A stretch of DNA of 12,068 nucleotides from Zoogloeaceae bacterium (GTDB taxonomy: Bacteria > Pseudomonadota > Gammaproteobacteria > Burkholderiales > Rhodocyclaceae), in NCBI GenBank assembly GCA_031259605.1, contig JAIRLE010000055.1:1-12068 (forward strand), written 5' to 3'. Position numbers and translations under genes: made by a program. A model generated the notes under the pieces. It was not told where the DNA came from, made no database searches, and was given only the letters and a program-made list of their open reading frames with translations. Of this stretch, positions 5,613-12,068 are shown piece by piece (positions within the stretch are counted from its first letter, which is position 1; each line of letters starts with the position of its first letter).

Positions 5613-6989
5613 CTATTCTCCCGGCAAGTCGATGCCCTTGAGTTTGCGGTACAGATTGACCGCGTAGGAATCCGTCATGCCGGCGACGAAATCGGCGACG
5701 CCCAGGAAGCGGACGTAAGGATCAGGGTCGGGTTGGCCGCGATCGCCGAGGAATTGGGGCGGAAGCAGTTTCAGCAACATGCGTTCGCGGGTGGTCATCG
5801 GGTATTGACCAACGGCAGCCTCAACCGCGGCAACGAAAAGGGAAAGCAGGCCGCCCAGCACCTCGAAGCCCGCCGTCTCGATTTCCAACGCCGGACGCGC
5901 CGTGTAGATGCGCTCGAAAGCGATTTCTTTCACTGCGGCAAGCGGCGCGGCAAGCGGCGCGGCGGAGAGCAGGTCGCCTTCGAATTTGCCGCCGAGGATG
6001 TCCGCCTCGCTTTCCAGGAACACGGCGGCGGCGGCTTCCAGCAGACGGCCTATCGCCTTGGCGCGCAGGTATTCGATGCGCTCCTTCGGCTCGAACAGGC
6101 GTTGCAGCTTGCCCGCATTGACGCTGTCGCCCGCCAGGGCCGCAAGCAGTTCCTGGGCGTCCCCGGTACGCACAAAGCCCAGGCGGGCGGCATCTTCAAG
6201 GTCGACAATCAGGTAGCAGGTGTCGTCGGCCACTTCCACCAGGTACGCCAACGGATGCCGATGCCAGGCCATATTCGGCAAGCGTTCCAGCAAACCCGCG
6301 GCGGCGGCGACCTGGGCAAAGGCGGCGGCGTCATGCTGGAAAAAACCGTATTTCTTGGCGCCCGCGCCAGACAGTTCCTTGTCCCCCAGCCAGGAGGCGC
6401 GCGGATATTTGGCAAAGGCGGCAAGCACGGCGGCAGTCAGTTGCAGGCCAGGATTGGCGGGATTTTGCAGACGGGTAAGGACGCGAAATCCTCGGGCATT
6501 GCCTTCATAGCGCGCGAAATCCGCGCATTGCGCGGGGGTGAAGGCGTAACGTTCCAACAGGCCGGAAGCCTTGAACCATTCGCGGATGGCATCTTCCCCG
6601 GCGTGACCGAAGGGCGGGTTGCCAATATCATGGGCGAGGCAGGCGGCGGCGACAATCGCTCCGAAATCGGCGGCGTCGACCGCGCGCAATTGATGCCGGG
6701 CGATAACTTCCCGTCCGACTATCGCGCCCAGCGAACGTCCGACGCAACTGGCTTCCAGGCTATGCGTCAGCCGTGTACGCACATAATCGCTGCGCGAAAG
6801 GGGAAAGACCTGGGTCTTGTCTTTCAGGCGGCGAAAGGCCGAAGTGAAAACGATGCGGTCATAATCCTGCTGGAAGGCGGTGCGCTCCGGCGCAACCGCT
6901 TTTCCGCCCGCGCCGTCCGCGCCGGGACGTTCGGCGCAGAGGAGTTTTTGCCAGCGGTGCCGTTTCGATTCCGTCGAAGTCCTAGCCAT
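5613..6989 (-). CDS. dgt: Deoxyguanosinetriphosphate triphosphohydrolase (HD-domain dNTPase)
   Basis: This 458-aa protein is of the HD superfamily, metal-dependent, and hydrolyses dGTP (and often other dNTPs in this family) to the nucleoside and tripolyphosphate. Diagnostic segments are RIVFTSAFRRLKDKTQVFPL (46-65), RTRLTHSLE with metal ligand H76, LAHDIGNPPFGHAGE with H120/D121, and VEVADDTCYLIVDLED with the later aspartate D255. Length lies between the short Dgt-like class (about 370-400 aa) and E. coli Dgt (505 aa); Pseudomonas-type enzymes are similar in size. Its ATG (6989-6987) overlaps the TAG stop of the heptose kinase gene by 8 nt (ATGGCTAG), so translation is probably coupled. Other dNTPs could be the main substrate; that cannot be told from sequence. 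Confidence 0.93.
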   Translation of the reverse strand: MARTSTESKRHRWQKLLCAERPGADGAGGKAVAPERTAFQQDYDRIVFTSAFRRLKDKTQVFPLSRSDYVRTRLTHSLEASCVGRSLGAIVGREVIARHQLRAVDAADFGAIVAAACLAHDIGNPPFGHAGEDAIREWFKASGLLERYAFTPAQCADFARYEGNARGFRVLTRLQNPANPGLQLTAAVLAAFAKYPRASWLGDKELSGAGAKKYGFFQHDAAAFAQVAAAAGLLERLPNMAWHRHPLAYLVEVADDTCYLIVDLEDAARLGFVRTGDAQELLAALAGDSVNAGKLQRLFEPKERIEYLRAKAIGRLLEAAAAVFLESEADILGGKFEGDLLSAAPLAAPLAAVKEIAFERIYTARPALEIETAGFEVLGGLLSLFVAAVEAAVGQYPMTTRERMLLKLLPPQFLGDRGQPDPDPYVRFLGVADFVAGMTDSYAVNLYRKLKGIDLPGE

Positions 6990-7950
6990 GCGGCGCGGTC
7001 TCCTGTTCCGCCTGCAATTCCGCCTGTAATTCCGCGCGCGTCACGGTAGCGGCACCCAGTTTGCCCACCACGATGCCCGCCGCCACATTGGCGACGCGAA
7101 CCGCGTCAGGCCAAGACGCGCCCGTGGCCCGCAAAACCGCCAGCGTGGCGATTACCGTATCGCCCGCGCCGGAAACATCGAAGACCTCGCGCGCGACGGC
7201 GGAGGCATGCAGCGCCTCGCATCGCGCGTCGAAAAGGCTCATGCCTTCTTCGCTGCGCGTTACCAGGAGCGCCTCCAGCCCAAGCTCTTCGCGCAGACGC
7301 CCGGCTTTTTCGGCAAGTTCCGCTTCCGTCCGCCAGCGTCCCGCCACCGCCTGGAATTCGCCGCGATTGGGCGTGATCAGGGCGGCTCCGGCGTAACGGG
7401 AAAAATCGTCCCCTTTGGGGTCGACCAGCACCGGCTTTGCCGCCGCGCGGGCGATGCGGATCATTTCGGCAATGTGCGCGAGGCCGCCCTTGCCGTAATC
7501 GGAGAGCACCACGGCGTCGCAATCGGCGAGACGCGACTGGAAATCCGCCAGCTTGGCGCGCAACACCTCATGCGAAGGCGTGGTCTCGAAATCGATGCGC
7601 AAAAGCTGCTGCTGTCGACCAATGACCCGGAGCTTGACCGTGGTGTCGATGCTCGCGTCCACATGCAGCCCTGCCTGAATGCCGCCCTCTTCCAACAGCC
7701 GTTGCAGCGAACGCCCCGCATCGTCCGCGCCGACCACGGAAAGCAGATGGCAACACGCGCCCAGCGCGGCGATGTTGCGCGCCACATTGGCCGCGCCGCC
7801 CGGGCGTTCTTCTTGCCGTTCCACCTTGACCACCGGCACCGGCGCTTCCGGCGAAATGCGGCTGACCTCGCCGAACCAGTAGCGATCCAGCATCACGTCG
7901 CCAACGACCAAAAGGCGGGCCTGGGAAAATTTTTCAAGGATTGGATACAT
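6982..7950 (-). CDS. rfaE1: D-glycero-beta-D-manno-heptose-7-phosphate kinase
   Basis: This 322-aa PfkB/ribokinase-family kinase corresponds to the N-terminal half of enteric HldE (also called HldA). It phosphorylates heptose 7-phosphate at C1 on the way to ADP-heptose for the LPS inner core. Visible signatures are VVGDVMLDRYWFGEVSRISPEAPVPV (14-40), PGGAANVARN (50-59), DPKGDD (177-182), TPNRGE (193-198), and VSGAGDTVIA with the catalytic base D264. There is no nucleotidyltransferase domain, so a separate RfaE2/HldC must exist elsewhere, as is usual in Betaproteobacteria. The ATG at 7950 has AAGGAAAG about 8 nt upstream. The C-terminus carries a short duplicated AELQ motif (AELQAELQAEQ). It lies 86 nt downstream of lapB and overlaps dgt by 8 nt, so the three are probably cotranscribed. 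Confidence 0.95.
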   Translation of the reverse strand: MYPILEKFSQARLLVVGDVMLDRYWFGEVSRISPEAPVPVVKVERQEERPGGAANVARNIAALGACCHLLSVVGADDAGRSLQRLLEEGGIQAGLHVDASIDTTVKLRVIGRQQQLLRIDFETTPSHEVLRAKLADFQSRLADCDAVVLSDYGKGGLAHIAEMIRIARAAAKPVLVDPKGDDFSRYAGAALITPNRGEFQAVAGRWRTEAELAEKAGRLREELGLEALLVTRSEEGMSLFDARCEALHASAVAREVFDVSGAGDTVIATLAVLRATGASWPDAVRVANVAAGIVVGKLGAATVTRAELQAELQAEQETAPHG

Positions 7951-8036
7951 TTATCAGCTTTCCTTCAACCGGCAACAATTCCTGCCGTTTCAACGCACGC
8001 CTGTTCAAGCCTTTTACCCCGAATGCCCGGGATTTT

Positions 8037-9209
8037 CTACAGCGATGAATCAAATTCTTCCAATCGGCGCGGCGGGTAGGTTTCCCAGCCGCCACAGGCG
8101 GGACAGCGCCAATAGAACTGGCGGGCGCGAAAGCCGCAATCCGTGCAGCGGTAACGCGCCAGACGGCGAGTGTAGCCGTGCACGATGCCGCGCGCCAGTT
8201 CCAGATCGGCGCGGCTGCCTTCGTTGTCTACCAGCGGCAGGCGGGCGCTGATGAGTTTTTCCAGTCCGAGCAGCGAAGGATTCCTTTGCAGTTCGTTCTG
8301 CACCAGTCGGTACGCCGCCTCGCTGCCCGCGCGCTCGAGTTCGAGTCGATAGACGCTTTCCAGCAGATCCAGCGAAGGGTAGCGTTCCAGATAGGCGCGC
8401 AGCAAGGCCAGTCCTTCCTCCGGTTGGCCAAGACGCTGATAGGCGTCCTGGATGCGCTGCGCCGCCAGCGACAGGTAGGCCGGGTCCTGTTGTTCGATGC
8501 GCCGCCAGGCGTCGATGGCCTTTTCCGGCGTGTTTTGTCCAAGCGCGATGTCGCCGGCAAGCAGACTGGCGCGCACACAAAGACGATGCGCTTTTCGCGC
8601 TTCCTGCAAGGCGTTTTCCGCCGCTTCGAAACGCGAGCGCATGAGTTCGTCCGCCGCCATTTCGCAATAAAACTGCGCGATCTCCTTGGCGGCACAAGGA
8701 TCCTCCTGCTCGCGGGCGATGGCGATTGCCTTTTGCCAGTCCTTTTCGAGCTGGTAGATTTCCAGCAATTGATGTTGCGCCTCGTCCTTCAGCGTCGAAG
8801 TCCGCAATTTGGCGAAAATGTCTTCGGCGCGATCCAGCAGTCCGGCCTTGAGATAATCCTGTCCCAGTTCCAGCAGGGCTTGCAGGCGAATTTCCTCGCC
8901 CAGATCATCGCGTTCGATCAGGCTCTGGTGCATGCGAATGGCGCGTTCCGTTTCGCCGCGCCGCCGGAAAAGCCCGCCCAGCGCGAAGTTGAGTTCCACC
9001 GTTTGCGTATCCTGCCGCGCGACCTGCAAAAAGGCGTCGATGGCCTTGTCCGGTTGCTCGCTCAACAGAAAATTCAGTCCCTGGAAATAGGAACGCGGCA
9101 ACTCGCGCGATTCGCGCACCACATGATGAATATCCACGCGCGCCGCAATCCAGCCCAGGGCGAAAAAAAGCGGCAACAACAAAAGTTGCCAATACGCATC
9201 AAATTCCAT
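8037..9209 (-). CDS. lapB: Lipopolysaccharide assembly protein LapB (YciM)
   Basis: The product is 390 aa, the normal size. Residues 7-23 are a single N-terminal membrane anchor (LLLLPLFFALGW). A cytoplasmic array of TPR repeats follows from about 45 to 320 (for example GLNFLLSEQPDKAIDAFLQVARQD, ALGGLFRRRGETERAI, QDYLKAGLLDRAEDIF). The C-terminus has a rubredoxin-like metal site with two CxxC pairs, C355/C358 and C369/C372. In enterics LapB works with PbgA/YejM and FtsH to control LpxC turnover and hence LPS synthesis. The start ATG shares one base with the lapA stop (TGATG), a classical coupled arrangement. Its downstream neighbour is a heptose kinase gene of LPS synthesis, which fits that role. 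Whether LpxC is its target here is inferred from the family. Confidence 0.94.
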   Translation of the reverse strand: MEFDAYWQLLLLPLFFALGWIAARVDIHHVVRESRELPRSYFQGLNFLLSEQPDKAIDAFLQVARQDTQTVELNFALGGLFRRRGETERAIRMHQSLIERDDLGEEIRLQALLELGQDYLKAGLLDRAEDIFAKLRTSTLKDEAQHQLLEIYQLEKDWQKAIAIAREQEDPCAAKEIAQFYCEMAADELMRSRFEAAENALQEARKAHRLCVRASLLAGDIALGQNTPEKAIDAWRRIEQQDPAYLSLAAQRIQDAYQRLGQPEEGLALLRAYLERYPSLDLLESVYRLELERAGSEAAYRLVQNELQRNPSLLGLEKLISARLPLVDNEGSRADLELARGIVHGYTRRLARYRCTDCGFRARQFYWRCPACGGWETYPPRRLEEFDSSL

Positions 9210-9499
9210 CAGAACTCCGTTTGCGGATTGGCGTCATCGGGCGCGGCGGCGGCAACATGCCGCTTTGCTTCCTGTTGCAGATGGGCAATGACGCGCCGCG
9301 CCCGGAAAAGCGGCGCGAGCATCGCCAGAATGCCCAACAGGACGCCCGTCACGAAAAACGCCAGCAGCCACAACACCAGCGGCGCGTCCCAGGAATGCCC
9401 GTAAAAGAAGTTGAGCTTGACCACCGCCGTGTTTCTCAATGCAAAAAGGAGCACGAACAAAAACAACAGAAGCCGCACAATCCAGGTCAGGACAGACAT
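9209..9499 (-). CDS. lapA: Lipopolysaccharide assembly protein LapA (DUF1049, YciS)
   Basis: The product is a small 96-aa inner-membrane protein with two hydrophobic segments (about 5-22 and 40-62) joined by LRNTAVVKLNFFYGHSWDAP, the characteristic LapA/DUF1049 linker, and a basic cytoplasmic tail (RARRVIAHLQQEAKR). It is encoded together with lapB throughout Proteobacteria and is thought to act with it in LPS assembly; its own biochemical role is poorly defined. The ATG at 9499 is chosen because a longer in-frame reading to 9703 would consist of hairpin-remnant sequence. The ribosome binding site is only fair (GGAGC about 11 nt upstream). A strong terminator separates it from ihfB, so lapA must be transcribed from within 9500-9690 or by readthrough. 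I could not identify a convincing promoter there. Confidence 0.9.
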   Translation of the reverse strand: MSVLTWIVRLLLFLFVLLFALRNTAVVKLNFFYGHSWDAPLVLWLLAFFVTGVLLGILAMLAPLFRARRVIAHLQQEAKRHVAAAAPDDANPQTEF

Positions 9500-9529
9500 A
9501 AGGCACCACGCTCCATCGTAAAACCAACT

Positions 9530-9670
9530 CCGGTTTGAAACCCCGCCCTTCAGGGCGGTGCGAAAGTTGAGACCCCGGCCTGAAAAAGCCGGGGTTTCGA
9601 CCGTAGCCATTCTCGGGGGGAGAGAAACCCCTTCCCAATGACGTTGGACCGGCAGCCCTGAAGGGCTGTC
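9530..9670. mobile_element. Hairpin-rich remnant, possibly IS200/IS605-like end or MITE
   Basis: The motif GCCCTTCAGGGC occurs at 9545-9556 on the top strand and in inverted orientation at 9655-9666, each inside a short hairpin (CCGCCCT/AGGGCGG at 9543-9558; CAGCCCT/AGGGCTG at 9653-9668). Between them is a third hairpin, ACCCCGGC (9572-9579) with GCCGGGGT (9588-9595). GAAACCCC-type strings recur in both orientations. Subterminal imperfect palindromes and no coding capacity recall transposase-less derivatives of Y1-transposon families or TnpB guide-RNA ends. Family assignment is a guess from structure and resemblance. Confidence 0.35.
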
Positions 9671-9686
9671 GCTAATTTCTTGCTGA

Positions 9687-9723
9687 AAAGAAAAAGGCGG
9701 CAACCCCTCTTGGTTGCCGCCTT
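9687..9723 (-). terminator. Rho-independent terminator of the rpsA-ihfB operon
   Basis: Reading the bottom strand, AAGGCGGCAACC (9723-9712) pairs perfectly with GGTTGCCGCCTT (9705-9694) over 12 bp with a 6-nt loop, followed by a T-rich run (TTTCTTTTC). It lies about 40 nt past the ihfB stop. The top strand has no T tract after the stem, so it acts in one direction only. Confidence 0.88.
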
Positions 9724-9763
9724 CGAATCTACCACAAGCGCGCGGATTTGTGGCCTTGCGGGT

Positions 9764-10048
9764 TCAGCGGCGCTTATCCACGCGCTCCCGCAATTCCTTG
9801 CCCGCCTTGAAATGCGGCACCCATTTTTCCGGCACCTCCACCTGTTCGCCCGACTTGGGGTTACGCCCCAAACGCGACGGACGATGGTTGAGGGAAAAAC
9901 TGCCGAATCCGCGAATCTCGATGCGCGTTCCGGCGATCAATGCTTTTGACATGACATCGAGCATCATCTTGACCACATCGTCCGCGTCCTTTGCCGTCAA
10001 CTGGGGAAAACGCCCGGACAACCGTTCGATCAGTTCGGATTTGGTCAT
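9764..10048 (-). CDS. ihfB: Integration host factor subunit beta
   Basis: The product is 94 aa, the standard length. IHF-beta pairs with IHF-alpha to form the sequence-specific DNA-bending heterodimer used in transcription, replication and site-specific recombination. The start MTKSELIERL matches IhfB. The DNA-binding arm RIEIRGFGSFSLNHR-RLGRNPKSGEQV holds the intercalating proline P64, which sits at the conserved position, and VPEKWVPHFKAGKELRERV is the typical C-terminal segment. These features favour IhfB over HU and over IhfA. It follows rpsA after 10 nt, the conserved rpsA-ihfB order, and is ended by the strong terminator at 9687-9723. The ribosome binding site is weak, so coupling to rpsA translation is likely. 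Confidence 0.95.
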   Translation of the reverse strand: MTKSELIERLSGRFPQLTAKDADDVVKMMLDVMSKALIAGTRIEIRGFGSFSLNHRPSRLGRNPKSGEQVEVPEKWVPHFKAGKELRERVDKRR

Positions 10049-10058
10049 GAGGCGCTCA

Positions 10059-11741
<1,683 letters not shown>

Positions 11742-11874
11742 GAGGTGTATTGAATCGCTTCTTGCTGCCACGCAGCGGTTAAGTTGATCGAACGCCGCGC
11801 AAACCTCTCGAAGCCCGTTTCCGGTTCACGAGACCCGCCAGCACCCTGCTCCCGGAAAATCCGGAAAGGGGCGA
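11742..11874 (-). promoter_or_regulatory. Structured rpsA leader without Shine-Dalgarno
   Basis: The predicted 5' leader of about 125 nt contains hairpins TCCGG/CCGGA (11852-11864) and GCTGC/GCAGC (11764-11776). A bottom-strand GAGGT (11807-11803) could pair with ACCTC directly before the ATG (11746-11742). Its layout would suit translational autoregulation by S1; this is inference from the E. coli precedent. Confidence 0.35.
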
Positions 11875-11904
11875 ATCGTAACAGAAAAAAAGTTTACAGA
11901 TCAA
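11875..11904 (-). promoter_or_regulatory. Probable rpsA-ihfB promoter
   Basis: On the bottom strand TTGATC (11904-11899) and TACGAT (11880-11875) each match four of six consensus bases, with an 18-bp spacer rich in T. It lies close to where the neighbouring insertion element should begin, so the element may have landed just upstream of it. Confidence 0.45.
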
Positions 11905-11998
11905 GCCTTTGCAACACAAATGCAGCGAGTTTTCTATCTGTACGCCTCAATAGCGCGATGGTTGTCCGCTCGTCATGGTCTCCAATGAGGAGGTTGTG

Positions 11999-12068
11999 AT
12001 GAGACGAACGATCGTGCAAGAAGAGGTGAGGAAGATGCGTTTTGAGGAAGCGCATGAAGGCTGGAACC
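11999..12068 (+). CDS. Transposase N-terminus, probably ISNCY-type
   Basis: The first 23 codons run to the right edge: MRRTIVQEEVRKMRFEEAHE, then GWN. A near-perfect ribosome binding site (GAGGAGGT) lies about 5 nt before the ATG. The start resembles ISNCY-family transposases that open with a short basic/acidic helix followed by a helix-turn-helix, but the diagnostic DDE domain lies outside the window. I recognise no terminal inverted repeat, so the element's left boundary (somewhere in about 11905-11998) is not located. The gene runs divergently from rpsA, where many Proteobacteria have cmk on the same strand as rpsA, so the element may separate these genes. A different HTH protein is possible. 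Confidence 0.5.
   Translation, partial: MRRTIVQEEVRKMRFEEAHEGWN

Noticed and set aside
5379..7049. 556-codon top-strand frame covering the repeat region and dgt
   Set aside because: It begins in the hairpin cluster and runs antisense to dgt, with no domain or ribosome binding site.
8178..9404. 408-codon top-strand frame opposite lapB and lapA
   Set aside because: It is the antisense shadow of two conserved coupled genes.
9500..9703. N-terminal extension of lapA through the hairpin remnant
   Set aside because: The extra residues come from the structured remnant, not from a LapA-like sequence; the LapA hydrophobic start is at 9499.

Overview
The window is a stretch of Betaproteobacterial chromosome (high GC; gene content and order suggest Rhodocyclales or Nitrosomonadales, a guess from family resemblance only). 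Supporting signs are the rpsA-ihfB and lapA-lapB-hldA runs, a stand-alone heptose-7-phosphate kinase in place of the fused HldE of enterics, the dapA-bamC pair, and the N-terminus of a GGDEF-type protein at the left edge.

Layout. 1-130 (-) is the N-terminus of a probable diguanylate cyclase. 185-290 (+) holds a tRNA-Thr(TGU) gene with a good promoter and an unusual D arm. 289-1175 is a decayed integration scar: an AT-rich leader, a tyrosine recombinase reduced by internal deletions (426-941, +), and a small excisionase-like HTH gene, apparently joined to a lipoprotein-type signal sequence (945-1175, -). 1356-2900 (+) is ilvA. It converges on 3012-5044 (-), a tight dapA-bamC operon with a recognisable promoter. 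5045-5612 has no gene and carries a cluster of strong hairpins and a diverged direct repeat. 5613-9499 (-) is lapA-lapB-hldA-dgt, with lapA/lapB and hldA/dgt translationally coupled by overlaps. 9500-9763 carries a hairpin-rich remnant, possibly from an IS200/IS605-type element, and the terminator of the next operon. 9764-11741 (-) is rpsA-ihfB with a promoter at about 11875-11904. At the right edge a divergent transposase gene begins at 11999.

Functionally most of the window is core metabolism and envelope maintenance: isoleucine and lysine/peptidoglycan precursor synthesis (IlvA, DapA), outer-membrane assembly (BamC), LPS supply and its control (HldA, LapA/LapB), nucleotide pool control (Dgt), and translation and DNA architecture (S1, IHF-beta). 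Mobile-element debris sits at three operon boundaries. I found no CRISPR array, toxin-antitoxin pair or defence island, and no convincing new multi-gene system. The most unusual items are the tRNA/integrase scar with its chimeric small gene, the hairpin clusters, and the coupling of hldA to dgt.
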